This document shows, piece after piece, positions 32,583 to 42,190 of a stretch of DNA of 64,000 nucleotides. The stretch is taken from contig JAHBVR010000025.1 of NCBI GenBank assembly GCA_019637395.1, positions 55,046-119,045 on the forward strand, written 5' to 3'. Both the position numbers and the translations under genes were made by a program. Source of the stretch: Vulcanimicrobiota bacterium. GTDB taxonomy: Bacteria; Vulcanimicrobiota; Xenobia; Xenobiales; JADMJV01. The notes under the pieces are model-generated. The model saw only the letters and a program-made list of their open reading frames with translations. It had not been told where the DNA came from and searched no databases. How positions within the stretch are numbered: the stretch's first letter is position 1; each line of letters begins with the position of its first letter.

Positions 32583-35500
32583 GTAAGACCTGCAGGATGG
32601 GCAGGGTGCGTACCTGAGCCAGTTCCAGGCGAACCAGTTCGGCGACCGGCGGGGGCAGGCTGATCAGGTTTTTAAAATCTCCCGCCAACAATCGCAGCAG
32701 CGCCCCGGCCACTTCCGCCCCCAGCATCTCGCGCAAAGCGTTTTGCAGGACCGGCAGCCCGGCCGGGCTAAGGGAACGGAGCGCCTGTTGTATCTCCGGA
32801 GAGGCTTGCAGACGTTGGCGCCGCAAGACCATTTCCACCGCCTGGCGGTAATGCCGCAGTTCCGTTTCCAGCAACTCCGATTCTTGAGCGCGGATCAGCT
32901 CGTGGGTATCGATCGGGCGAAGGGTGCCGGTAGCGCTCCAGATGCCGCCCGGTGGGGCCGGTAGGCGAGCGCCGGCGATCGGGTTGGCCGGAGGTTGGCG
33001 GCGTTTGAGCTGGCGCATCGGGCCCCGGGTGGAACTGGTGCCGTCCAGGGGCAACAGGCAGGGGCCTTCCAGACTGTGCAGCACGGCCAGAGCGAAGACA
33101 TGGTCCGGTTGCTCCAGAAAGCCCTCATCCAGTACCCAACCGTTGCCCAACAGCGAAGGAACTCCCATGTGGCGCAGCAATTCGCAAAGCATGGCGTTGA
33201 GTTCGTAACAGATTCCAGCGCCCAGCCATTCAGCCGAGCGCCCGGCGTGCAGCACCTCCAATTGATGGTGCCCCCGGCCGTGGTGGGGCCGACTCAAAAC
33301 CTTGGACGCTTGAGGATGTTCGGCGAATCGGGGGTCGTAGGCATAGTGGGTTTGCATGAACTCCTGGGCCGCCAGCGCCTTTTCCCAGGTGTTACGGCCT
33401 TGTTGGGAACGGACGAAGGCTTCGGCTTCGGAGGGAAGGTGCTGCAGAGTGGGTTGGCGCCAGGCACTCGGGACGGCCGCTTCTCCCTCCAGCGGGCGGG
33501 GCGGCTCCAGCATTTCCACCTGAAAGCGCACCTGCAGGGTTTGCTGAGCCTGCACCAACACTTCCCCGAGAGCGCCTCGGCGCAGCCCCATCGGGCCTGA
33601 GCTGTCGATATGGCCGTGCAGGCGCGTATACATGGGCAGGGGCAAACGGCTCAGGCCGGGCAGTAAGGTGCCCTGAAAGGGCAGCAGGTGTCCGGTGGGG
33701 CGACCCTGGGCAAACGCGGCGAGTTCGTCCCAAGGCAGCGGCTGCCAGCGCTGTTGGCGGGCGTCAAACTGCGCGCACAGCAGAGAAAGGGCGTAAAGAT
33801 AAGGGCGCGGCAGGACAGGAGGCTGATGAAAGAGACCCGAGACGGGAGCGCGGGTGGACTGCTCCTCCAGTTCTTCCACCGAGTGACTGTGCCCCTGCAC
33901 GAAGCCAGCCGGCGTGTAGGGGTTGACGGCTGACTCGACGGCGGGCAAAGGCTGCCCACCGCGGAACCAGTTGCGCAACTTGGCGAAGAGACTCTCGGCT
34001 GGCGGCGTCTCGCTGGGCGCCACCGTGACGCGCACCACCGGAGCGGCGGGAGGTGGACTTGCGGGAGGCGGGGCCACCGGTTGCAGCATTTTTTCCAAAG
34101 AAGGGGCTCGAAAGTATTCCTCCAAAGCGTCCGCGGCTTCCGAATTTTCTTCGCCGACCAGGGCGCGGGCCGCCTGGGCCGGGGTCTGACAGTCGCGCAG
34201 CTTCTCAGGCTCCCATTCTCCCAACTCGCCAAAGCGTTCGCGCAGTTTCTGGTCCAGTTGATAGTCAAGAATTTCGGCCAGGCGTTCGTGCCAGGGGTTG
34301 GCCGGCGCTTCTTCGGAAGCGGGAAAGTGGCGGGCGTCCAGGTAGGCGTCCATGCGTTCGCGGCTGGTGAGAGGCAGCAAGATTTCGAGGATATCCACCA
34401 GTTGCTCCTCACCGGGGCCCTGATAGAGGCAGGGCAGTAAACCCTGGGCCAGTCCGGTCAGAGGAGCCTCGGGGGTGCGCACCAGGGACGCATCCACCAA
34501 CAGCTCTCCCTGGTGGTAGGCGGCCGCGGTGCCGACCGGCGCCGAGCCGACTCCCGGCAATTCATAGACCACCCGCAGGTCCTGGACGGCTTTCAGCGAG
34601 TTCAGGTCCTGAAGCCGATCCAACCAGCCCTGCGCGGAAAGCTGCTCGCGCTGGCGCCGCACCCGCCCCAAAACCATCTGCAGCGAGCGCAGGCAGGTGC
34701 GCAGGCGAGCCAGCCCCGGCCCGCACTCCGAGGAAACGTCGCGCCCCTCTCCCTGCACACGCACCTGAAAGGAATCGCGCAACTGGCGCAGCCTGAGCGC
34801 AGCGTGAAAAGCTTCGATGGCCGGGCGCTGCTCGAGGTTGCCGGTCTGGGCCACCAACAGTTTGCCCGTGCCTTCAAAGAGCCGCTCCAGACTGGGCGTG
34901 TCGCTGCACACCAGAGCGGGGTGCTCGGCCGCCACCAGGCGCTTTTCTCGTCCGGGCCGGAGTTGAGCTAAAATCACCGGGAGTTTGCGGTCGATAGGCG
35001 AGCCTTCCAGCCGGGTGTAGCAGGCCAGCAGCATGCGGGGCAGAGCTTTGTCGGCGGCCAGCACTTCCTTATCCCCGCGCCGGGCCACCTCGGTGCCGAT
35101 CTCCTCCAGGAATTCACGCACCACCGCGCCCTCCACCCGGCCGGGGATCTCGAACAACGAGCACAGCGCGGGACAGGCGCGAAAGCCTCTTTCCCAATAA
35201 CCACGGCGATTGCCGAAGTAGGTGAAGGCATGAGTTCCCAGCACCTTGCGGTGGTTGAACCAGAGGCCATCATCCGTGTAGATCCAGGCCGGCTGGGCCA
35301 GGCGCTGGCGTAGCATTCCCGCATCGATGCCCCGCTGCAGGCCGTTCTCCAGCCACTGGTAAAGCCGGAAGCTGACGGCCTGATGGCCGCCGGCGCAGCT
35401 CTTCAAGTGCTCAAGCACCTCCGGCAATTCCACTTGCTGCTGATCGCGTAGCCCCAGCCGGGCCAGCAGAGGAACGCCCAGCAGGTCGCTGATCGGCCCA

Positions 35501-38500
35501 TCGGGATAAAAGCGGCCGTGGGCGCCAATGAGCGCTTCGCATTCGGCGCTGGGTAGGAACAGTTCGCGGGGGATGCGGGGGACTCCCAGCGCGTCCGGTA
35601 GCCACGCCTGCAATCGGTATTCCGGCACTTGCTGCAAGATTTCTTCGCCCTGGCGCCGGTAGAGCGCCGCCAGTAAGCGGGCCAGCCCCAGCGCCCCGGC
35701 TGCTCGCCGCGGTCGTTGGAAGGCCTCGCGCAGCCTTTCCCAGGAAGGTTCCCGGGCCAGTCCCAGCGAGCGCAACAGGCGGGTCTGAGCCTCACTGTAG
35801 TCCTGGCTGATCAGGTGTTCGTCGAGGAATTCCTCCAGGCCCAGTTCCGGGTCCGGCCAGAGCACCTGAGTAACCGGCCGATAGCGTCCGCGCCGATCCA
35901 GCACAGGCAGGTCCTGGCCGAGCAATCCCGGACGGTCAGAAAATTCAGCCGCGAGATAGTCAAACAACTGTTGAGCTCTGGCTTTCTGGCCGCGGGCGGC
36001 GGCTTCCCGGTAAGCCGGCAGCAAGTGGCTTTCCAGCAACTGGCGCGGTTTGCTCTGGCCCACTCCCAACTGGCGGGCCAACACCGCCTGCAATTCGGCC
36101 GGAATCTCCGGGTGAGGATACCAGTCCACGCCCAGGTCGGGCACGGCCGCGTCCAGCACCAGTTCGGCGGCGGGCAGCAAGCGTTGCTGGCGGGTCAGCC
36201 AGAACGGATGATGGCTCAGGAGTTTTCGGCTTTCCAGACTGGCGAAAACCTGGCTCTCCTTATCCAGCAGCCACTGATAAAAGGTGCGCCGCAAATCCTC
36301 GGAGGAACGCCAGATCGCCGCCGGCAGGCGACTCAGGCCGGCCACCACCTCGACCAGCTCCAAAGGCCGGGTGGCCGTCGTGCGCAGGGGAGTGATTTGA
36401 GCCAGCAACTCCACGGCCAGCAAGGGGACGGTGCCGGCTTCGCAATAGAGCAGCCGTTCCTGGCGCAGGCAGCCCAATCCGTCCACCAGCGGAAGTCCGT
36501 CCAATTTCTCGGCCACCGCCAGCACGCGCTCGGGGGTGTTGAGGAAATCCGGCTGCTCGCGTAGCGGCCGCCCCGGCTGGCCTTCCAGCAGCAGGCGCAA
36601 GTGCAACAGATCCAGCCCGCTACGCGGTTTTAAAAGCTGGTTGAAGCTCTCCCAGGCGGGTGCCAGAAGTTCCCAGTCGCGGGTGTCCATCATTCCACGC
36701 AGGTCGGAAAGCTCGGCCACCTCGTCGGCCTGCAGGCGGCGCCCGGAGAGAGTGGGCCAGAGCGGCAGCCGGCTGACTTCCGCTCCCTGGTACTTGCGTT
36801 TGGCCAAAAGCTCGAGCAGGCGCAGCAACTGTTCCGTATTCCAGCGCTGCGGGTCCTGCGCGTAGTAGACCAGGGCCTCGGCCGCTCCGGCGGCTTTGCG
36901 CAGGGCGGCGGCGGCCAGCTCTTCCACCCAGTCGCGCAACTCTTCGGGCAGCAACTCGGCATCCGGGAGAAATTCGGCCAGTTCCGGTTCCACCAACCCC
37001 CACTCGCCCAGCGGCCGGTCCGGAAAAAGCGGCAGGGCCAGTATGGTCTCCGCCTGAGCGCGACTCAGTTCGCCCGCCCGGCCGGCCAGATATTTCAATA
37101 CCGGCCGCGAATCGTCCAGGCGCACCGCGGTCAAATCCTGCACCAGCTGCGGCAGCCCCACTTCGGGCAGACGCTCGGCCAGGCCGATCCGGACCAGCAG
37201 TTGCTGACCTTCTTTTCCCAGAAAGTTGCGTTGTAGCGGGCCTTCATAAAGAGCGCGTAAGGCCGGTGATTCGGCGCGGCACATCTGGCCCAGGGGCGCC
37301 AACCGGCCGCGGTCGTCGGGCAGGCGGGCCTGGGCCAGCAGGCGGCGCGAGGCTCCTGCGTTGATCTCGTCGGCGTGCTGGATCAAATAGTTGAGGGCGG
37401 CCTGCGAGGGCTGGCCGCGACCCATGGCCTCGAGCACGGCCGCCACTCCCACCGGCTCGGGAGTGAGAGCCTGCACGTGAGCGCGCGCGGCCAGCCCGGG
37501 GGGCAGAAACAGCAGTTCCGGCAAAAGTTCCGGAATTTCCGGATGAGCCGGGCGCAGCCGCGCGCCCGGGCCAAGCAGCGGCCGGTCCGGCCACAGCGGC
37601 CGCGCGGCCAACTGCTGCAAGAGGGCTTCGGGCACTTCGCGATAGCCTTGCTCGAGCAAATGGTGGGGAATCTCCTCCAGGCGCTGCTCCAACAGGTCGC
37701 TGACCAGGGCCGGCCAGTCCAATTGGCCGGGAGACCAGTCGGCGTAGGCGTGTTGCAACAAGGGACTGCGCTCCGCGTAGAAACCGGCCAGCAGCGGCTG
37801 CTCGCAGAACCGGGCTTCCTGCAAAGAGCGCAGGCCGAACTGGGTACTGAAAAGCCTGAGCTGGCGAGTTCGCTGGCGCACCTCGGGAGAGCCGCTGGCC
37901 AGGACCCGCAGGCATAAGCCCGCATCCTGGGGAGGGGCTCCGCCTTCCAGGCGTTGTAGAAGATCCATTGGCCCCAACCGCTTCAGCGCCAGTTGTTCAA
38001 ACAATGGATGGTCGTCCCAGGCGGCCGGAATCAAATCTTCGGCCGGCCATAACTGGCGGAGGTCGGCGTCGGCGCGGGCTAACTCCTGAAGGGGGCGTGA
38101 ACCGAACAAGGGCAAGGCCCGAAGTCTTTCACCGACGCGTTCCAGCTCGGGCAGGAGTAAATGGAAGAGCAGCCCGAGGTGGATAGGACGAACTCCGGCT
38201 TCCAGCTCGGTGACCAGCGCGTCGGTGTCGAATACCCGACATTTCAGGGTCTGCTCGGCCACCTGGCGAGCCCGCCCGGCCGGCGCCCAGAGCGGAAAGG
38301 GCAGGCCCAGTTCCAGCATCTCGGGCCGGGCCAGGCGAGTGGCCGAGGGAATTCCGCCTTCGGGCAGGCAAGGCTGGTCGGCGAAGAGGGCGCCGATGGC
38401 TTCCGGCAAGAAGGCAAAAGGACCCTGGGCTTCTCCCGGCAGCGGCAGTTGCTCGAGCGCTCCCAGCCTCAGGAGAGCGGCCGGAATTTGCCCCAAGATC

Positions 38501-39765
38501 CACTGGTTCCAGGCCGATTCAGGGTGGATGCGCTCGCGGTCGACAGGAACGTCGAAATGGCTGTGCACCAGAAAGCGCAGGCCGGAGGGTTGCGCGGTCG
38601 GCAGGTAGCTGTAGATGGTGGAGGAGCCCTCGGGCGGATCGGTGGGCTGGCCGTGATCGTCAAGAAAAAGCGCCACCAACAGGCGGGTGCGATCGGGTCG
38701 CCCCGCTTCGCGCGCGGGACCCTGGTAGACGTGTTCGCTTTCGTCCATTCGGAAAGACTGCTGCCCCACGCGGCAACCCTGGCGCAGCAATGGCTGAGAA
38801 TCCCAGCGAATCTCGCGCAGGTGGGTCAGGGTAAGCAACACTCCCGGATCTAATAGTGGCATGTCGTGAAAGGGCTTTTTCAAGGGCAGCACCAGGGTGG
38901 TGCCCTGCTCGCGGACGTGCGGGGGGCGCTCCAGGGCGCGCGGAATACTGATGTCAATGATTTCGAACTGGAAAACCTCGGAGTAGATCTGAGGACGGTC
39001 GGTGACCTCATAGACGGCTTTGAAGCCTACCCCAAAGAAGCCGATCTGCTGCTTCTTTTTAGTGGTCTGGCCGATCGAAGTGACGCCCACCACATCGCGC
39101 ACGTCAAAGGGGAGGCCATCGTGCCAGATGGTCACCCGGTCGGGCTCGAGGCGGACTTCAAAGGTGCGCGCCCGGGCGTCTTCGGCGTTCTGCAGCAGTT
39201 CAAAGAGAAAATGGCCCGGCTGGGTGTAGACGCGCTGGGAGAGCAACTCCTCGGCATGGCTGAGAGAAATGGCTTTGGGAGCGCCGCTCAACTGCTCCAG
39301 AGCCTGCAAGGCCAATTCGGCGCGCCGTTCTTGCAGCCCGGGATCCAGTCTGTGAGCCGCGCGCGCGGGCAGCAGAGCCAGCGAGCGCTCGTCCGGTAAT
39401 CCGGCCTCGAGTTCCTGCAGATAGCTCTCGTAGCTGTCCGCGTCGAGGTGCTTGAGAGTGCGTTCCAGCACCGCCAGTACCGCCAGCCGTTGCAGAGAAA
39501 CCCGCGGTAGCGCCCGGCGCAGGACCGGCTCGAGTTCGGGCCGACCCGAGAGTGCCTTAAGAACCTTGAGCAGACTGGTTTCCGGCCAGTCGATCAGTTG
39601 CTCGGCCAGCAGGGTCCCATGCTCTGCCAGGAAACCGGACCGCGCGCACAACCAGGCCAGCAGAGTAGGATCGGAAAGTTGCGCGCAGACCCGCAGCAAA
39701 TCGGCCACGGGCAGGCCGGAGTCCAGCCCTCGCTCCAGTTCGAGCTGCTGGTCGGCCACCGGCAA
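32554..39765 (-). CDS. Giant GHKL (sacsin-like) ATPase with C-terminal transglutaminase-like domain
   Basis: 2,403 aa in one open frame. Residues 1-155 are helical. Residues ~160-330 form a GHKL ATPase of the sacsin/Hsp90 type: N-box ELLQNAEDA (189-197), IWHDGLPF (213-220) and IGFFGVGFKAVYEV (241-254). The next ~1,700 residues repeat a loose unit marked by phrases like LPLFPDRPLG, RPLWPDRPLL and LPLWPTLSGR, recalling sacsin repeats. The C-terminal ~300 residues hold a transglutaminase-like fold with C2186 (GAGICYELN), H2222 (PDHVFALAV) and D2241 (LPLDGTS). There is no signal peptide or membrane segment. The start is TTG 39765, without a ribosome binding site, 17 bp after the oxidoreductase stop. 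Chaperone or conflict-system roles are inference. Confidence 0.85.
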   Translation of the reverse strand: MPVADQQLELERGLDSGLPVADLLRVCAQLSDPTLLAWLCARSGFLAEHGTLLAEQLIDWPETSLLKVLKALSGRPELEPVLRRALPRVSLQRLAVLAVLERTLKHLDADSYESYLQELEAGLPDERSLALLPARAAHRLDPGLQERRAELALQALEQLSGAPKAISLSHAEELLSQRVYTQPGHFLFELLQNAEDARARTFEVRLEPDRVTIWHDGLPFDVRDVVGVTSIGQTTKKKQQIGFFGVGFKAVYEVTDRPQIYSEVFQFEIIDISIPRALERPPHVREQGTTLVLPLKKPFHDMPLLDPGVLLTLTHLREIRWDSQPLLRQGCRVGQQSFRMDESEHVYQGPAREAGRPDRTRLLVALFLDDHGQPTDPPEGSSTIYSYLPTAQPSGLRFLVHSHFDVPVDRERIHPESAWNQWILGQIPAALLRLGALEQLPLPGEAQGPFAFLPEAIGALFADQPCLPEGGIPSATRLARPEMLELGLPFPLWAPAGRARQVAEQTLKCRVFDTDALVTELEAGVRPIHLGLLFHLLLPELERVGERLRALPLFGSRPLQELARADADLRQLWPAEDLIPAAWDDHPLFEQLALKRLGPMDLLQRLEGGAPPQDAGLCLRVLASGSPEVRQRTRQLRLFSTQFGLRSLQEARFCEQPLLAGFYAERSPLLQHAYADWSPGQLDWPALVSDLLEQRLEEIPHHLLEQGYREVPEALLQQLAARPLWPDRPLLGPGARLRPAHPEIPELLPELLFLPPGLAARAHVQALTPEPVGVAAVLEAMGRGQPSQAALNYLIQHADEINAGASRRLLAQARLPDDRGRLAPLGQMCRAESPALRALYEGPLQRNFLGKEGQQLLVRIGLAERLPEVGLPQLVQDLTAVRLDDSRPVLKYLAGRAGELSRAQAETILALPLFPDRPLGEWGLVEPELAEFLPDAELLPEELRDWVEELAAAALRKAAGAAEALVYYAQDPQRWNTEQLLRLLELLAKRKYQGAEVSRLPLWPTLSGRRLQADEVAELSDLRGMMDTRDWELLAPAWESFNQLLKPRSGLDLLHLRLLLEGQPGRPLREQPDFLNTPERVLAVAEKLDGLPLVDGLGCLRQERLLYCEAGTVPLLAVELLAQITPLRTTATRPLELVEVVAGLSRLPAAIWRSSEDLRRTFYQWLLDKESQVFASLESRKLLSHHPFWLTRQQRLLPAAELVLDAAVPDLGVDWYPHPEIPAELQAVLARQLGVGQSKPRQLLESHLLPAYREAAARGQKARAQQLFDYLAAEFSDRPGLLGQDLPVLDRRGRYRPVTQVLWPDPELGLEEFLDEHLISQDYSEAQTRLLRSLGLAREPSWERLREAFQRPRRAAGALGLARLLAALYRRQGEEILQQVPEYRLQAWLPDALGVPRIPRELFLPSAECEALIGAHGRFYPDGPISDLLGVPLLARLGLRDQQQVELPEVLEHLKSCAGGHQAVSFRLYQWLENGLQRGIDAGMLRQRLAQPAWIYTDDGLWFNHRKVLGTHAFTYFGNRRGYWERGFRACPALCSLFEIPGRVEGAVVREFLEEIGTEVARRGDKEVLAADKALPRMLLACYTRLEGSPIDRKLPVILAQLRPGREKRLVAAEHPALVCSDTPSLERLFEGTGKLLVAQTGNLEQRPAIEAFHAALRLRQLRDSFQVRVQGEGRDVSSECGPGLARLRTCLRSLQMVLGRVRRQREQLSAQGWLDRLQDLNSLKAVQDLRVVYELPGVGSAPVGTAAAYHQGELLVDASLVRTPEAPLTGLAQGLLPCLYQGPGEEQLVDILEILLPLTSRERMDAYLDARHFPASEEAPANPWHERLAEILDYQLDQKLRERFGELGEWEPEKLRDCQTPAQAARALVGEENSEAADALEEYFRAPSLEKMLQPVAPPPASPPPAAPVVRVTVAPSETPPAESLFAKLRNWFRGGQPLPAVESAVNPYTPAGFVQGHSHSVEELEEQSTRAPVSGLFHQPPVLPRPYLYALSLLCAQFDARQQRWQPLPWDELAAFAQGRPTGHLLPFQGTLLPGLSRLPLPMYTRLHGHIDSSGPMGLRRGALGEVLVQAQQTLQVRFQVEMLEPPRPLEGEAAVPSAWRQPTLQHLPSEAEAFVRSQQGRNTWEKALAAQEFMQTHYAYDPRFAEHPQASKVLSRPHHGRGHHQLEVLHAGRSAEWLGAGICYELNAMLCELLRHMGVPSLLGNGWVLDEGFLEQPDHVFALAVLHSLEGPCLLPLDGTSSTRGPMRQLKRRQPPANPIAGARLPAPPGGIWSATGTLRPIDTHELIRAQESELLETELRHYRQAVEMVLRRQRLQASPEIQQALRSLSPAGLPVLQNALREMLGAEVAGALLRLLAGDFKNLISLPPPVAELVRLELAQVRTLPILQVLPIDPRDPRP

Positions 39766-39782
39766 TCGGGAAAATTCGGCGC

Positions 39783-40739
39783 TTAGACTCGTAACAACAC
39801 CTTGCCGATCGTTTCGTTGCTGCTCACCAGTTCATGAGCTTGCTCGGCTTCCTGGATGGCGAAGACCTTGTCGATGATGGGCTTGATCCGGCCGCTTTCG
39901 AGTAGCGGCCAGACCTCTCGGCGCAGGCCCGCGATGATCTGATTTTTCTCTTCGATCGAGCGGCTACGCAGCACCGAGCCGCGCAGACAGAGGCGCTTGA
40001 CCATCATCACACCCATGGGCAGGGTGCCCTGAGCGCCCCCCAAGAGGCCGATGTTGATCAGGCGGCCGCGCGGTTTGAGCACATTGACGTTCATCTCCAG
40101 GTAGGAACCGCCCACCGGATCGAGGATGACGTCGGCCCCGCCCCAGGCGCGCACGGCCTCGTCCCAGGGGCCGTCGTGACGGTTGGCCGTGGCTGAAGCA
40201 CCGAGTTGTTCGCAGTACTCGCGCTTCGCCTGGTCGCCGACGGTGACGAAAATGGGATTGCCCCAGGCTTTACAGAGCTGGATGCAGGCCGTGCCCACGC
40301 CGCTGGCGCCGGCGTGCACCAGCACCCGCTCTCCGTCCTTGAGCTCTCCTTCCAGGCGCAGGTTGAGCCAGGCGGTGGCGAAGACCTCCACCACCCCGGC
40401 GGCCGTTTCCAGGTCCATGCCCTGGGGGGGCGGCAGGGTGTGCCCGGCGGGCACGGCCACATATTCAGCGTAGCCGCCGCCGGCCAGCAGCGCGCACACC
40501 TCTTGACCGCTCTGGCGGTCGTTCACGCTCGGGCCCACTTTCTCGATGACCCCGCTGCATTCCAGGCCCAGAATGTCGGAGGCTCCCGGCGGGGGAGGGT
40601 AGCGGCCCGAGCGCTGCGAGAGATCGGCGCGATTGATGGCGGTGGCCCGCACCTTGACCAGCACCTCGCCGTCCTTGAGTTCCGGCGTGGGCGCCTCGTC
40701 CCACACCAACTTACCGTCGCGAATCAAGATAGCTTTCAT
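39783..40739 (-). CDS. Zinc-type/quinone NAD(P)H oxidoreductase (PIG3-like MDR family)
   Basis: 318 aa, a full medium-chain reductase. The GroES-like N-terminal half includes INRADLSQRSGRYPPPPGAS and GLECSGVIEKVG. The Rossmann half has HAGASGVGTACIQLCKAWG, where NADPH binds. The catalytic zinc ligands of alcohol dehydrogenases are absent, as in quinone oxidoreductases of the TP53I3/PIG3 group. It starts with an ATG with no strong ribosome binding site. It is probably co-transcribed with the giant ATPase gene 17 bp downstream; a joint function is not evident. Confidence 0.88.
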   Translation of the reverse strand: MKAILIRDGKLVWDEAPTPELKDGEVLVKVRATAINRADLSQRSGRYPPPPGASDILGLECSGVIEKVGPSVNDRQSGQEVCALLAGGGYAEYVAVPAGHTLPPPQGMDLETAAGVVEVFATAWLNLRLEGELKDGERVLVHAGASGVGTACIQLCKAWGNPIFVTVGDQAKREYCEQLGASATANRHDGPWDEAVRAWGGADVILDPVGGSYLEMNVNVLKPRGRLINIGLLGGAQGTLPMGVMMVKRLCLRGSVLRSRSIEEKNQIIAGLRREVWPLLESGRIKPIIDKVFAIQEAEQAHELVSSNETIGKVLLRV

Positions 40740-41202
40740 AGAAGACGCATTGGCCCCACCGGGCCCGCCACCTCCTACACTTCAGGCTGGGACAGCAGAC
40801 TGGCCACCCGGATGGGGTCATCCCGGCTTGCACAGGGCCGCCGCGCTCCCCTCTGCGTGCACGATGAGCAGAGAACGGTAGCCGAAGCCAAGCGGAGCGT
40901 CCCTTCCGGACCCGGTTGCCGGCGTATTTCCAGTCTGCGGTTTTGCAGGTCCGGCTCGGAATCATGCCCTGCGTCGAAAGGGGTCTGACAGCTGACGATC
41001 CGTCAAGATCCAGGTGGCCAGGCGCACCGCGGTGGCGTGGGCGTGTTCTGAGGGGACCTCGGTATGATTACTCCATCGATGAGTTCCACCATCTGATGGT
41101 ATTCGTGGAGGCGGATACGGCGCGGTTGGACGTTCGTAAGAGTCATTGGGAAAGCTTCTCCAAGGCTGACTTGTTCCCCCCAAACGCCGGAGGAGGCTCT
41201 CC
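40740..41202. other. Intergenic stretch without a supported gene
   Basis: About 460 bp between the divergent oxidoreductase and SGNH hydrolase genes. Both strands have open frames, but their translations are Arg/Pro-rich, lack motifs and have no ribosome binding sites. It must contain two promoters, which I could not place. Confidence 0.6.
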
Positions 41203-41262
41203 ATGCCGGGTGCAGAAGGCGGCGGCCTATGCAGAAAGTGCTGCTGCGCCTCTTTCTTATGA
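41203..41262 (+). CDS. Possible upstream leader ORF overlapping the SGNH hydrolase start
   Basis: An AGGAGG at 41191-41196 sits six bases before an ATG that opens a 19-codon frame ending in TGA, inside the start of the hydrolase gene. The peptide is Cys-rich (LCRKCCCA). The ribosome binding site fits this ATG better than the hydrolase ATG at 41229, so translation of the leader could control the gene. It could also be an accident. Confidence 0.3.
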   Translation: MPGAEGGGLCRKCCCASFL

Positions 41263-42146
41263 CCCTCGGCCTGGCTTTCGCCTTGACTCTGGCCGAGGTG
41301 GGCGTGCGCTATGCCTATCCCGACGGCGGTATCCCGGCCGCCCATCTCGAGTCCACTTCGCTGGAACAGTACACCAGCGTGCACGAGGACGCCGAGGCCG
41401 GCTATCTGCCCGTGCTCGGCCGGGGGGAATATGATACCCACGGCTTTCTCAAGAATGACTATGACGTGCAAAAGCGCCGGGGCAAGCGGTTGGTCTTCGC
41501 CGGCGACTCGGTCACCCACCGCCGGCGCCTGCTCGATGCCCTGCGCAGGGTCTACGGCGAAGAGAAGTACGAGTATTGGAACGCCGGGGTGGAAAGCTTC
41601 AACACCCGCCAGGAGCTGGTGCTTTACCGCCGCTACAACGCGGTGGTCAAGCCCGACGAACTGATCCTGGAATTCCACAACAACGACTTTCGGGCCACTC
41701 CCTTGTGCGTGCGCGAGGATGGCAAGTTCAAAGTCTACGAGCCCGGCATGAGCATCAACCCCTGGCTCTTCGAGCACAGTTATCTCTACCGTTGGGCCTG
41801 GCCCCGCGCCGACGACCGCAACAAGCGCGCCCGGGCTGTCCACGACAGCCTGGCCGAGTTCAAGACTTTGCTGGCCGAACAAAAAGTGGGTTTTCGCATC
41901 ATTCTGCTGCCCATGTTCAAGCCTCTGGCCGAGTACAACAAGTCAGAATTGTGGTCGCGCGAACTCTCGCTGCAATATTTCAAGGAACTGGGCCTGACCT
42001 ATTTCGACATGCTGCCGGTGGTCGAGGGAGCTCTCAAAGAAGGTCTGGAAATCACCGAAAAACCCGGTGACACTTTCCATCCCAACGATCTGATCTGCGC
42101 TCGCATGGCGGCCGAACTCAAACGCCAGGGCCTGATCGACCTTTAA
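41229..42146 (+). CDS. SGNH/GDSL-family hydrolase, membrane-anchored
   Basis: 305 aa. An N-terminal hydrophobic helix (LLRLFLMTLGLAFALTLAEV) anchors or exports it. FAGDSVTH carries the nucleophile S94, EFHNND the block III Asn around 152-153, and GDTFHPND the catalytic Asp/His around 281-284. The family includes acyl-esterases and O-acetyl-polysaccharide esterases such as AlgX-like and peptidoglycan acetylesterases. It likely works at the outer face of the inner membrane. A short leader ORF overlaps its start. Confidence 0.83.
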   Translation: MQKVLLRLFLMTLGLAFALTLAEVGVRYAYPDGGIPAAHLESTSLEQYTSVHEDAEAGYLPVLGRGEYDTHGFLKNDYDVQKRRGKRLVFAGDSVTHRRRLLDALRRVYGEEKYEYWNAGVESFNTRQELVLYRRYNAVVKPDELILEFHNNDFRATPLCVREDGKFKVYEPGMSINPWLFEHSYLYRWAWPRADDRNKRARAVHDSLAEFKTLLAEQKVGFRIILLPMFKPLAEYNKSELWSRELSLQYFKELGLTYFDMLPVVEGALKEGLEITEKPGDTFHPNDLICARMAAELKRQGLIDL

Positions 42147-42151
42147 TTTTT

Positions 42152-42182
42152 TTGAAAGGAAGCGCGCACGGCCGATTAGAAT
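42152..42182 (+). promoter_or_regulatory. Possible promoter of the tpsA-like gene
   Basis: TTGAAA (42152-42157) and TAGAAT (42177-42182) are 19 bp apart. The -10 box ends eight bases before the ATG at 42191, giving an almost leaderless mRNA. Confidence 0.45.
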
Positions 42183-42190
42183 AGGGCCGA

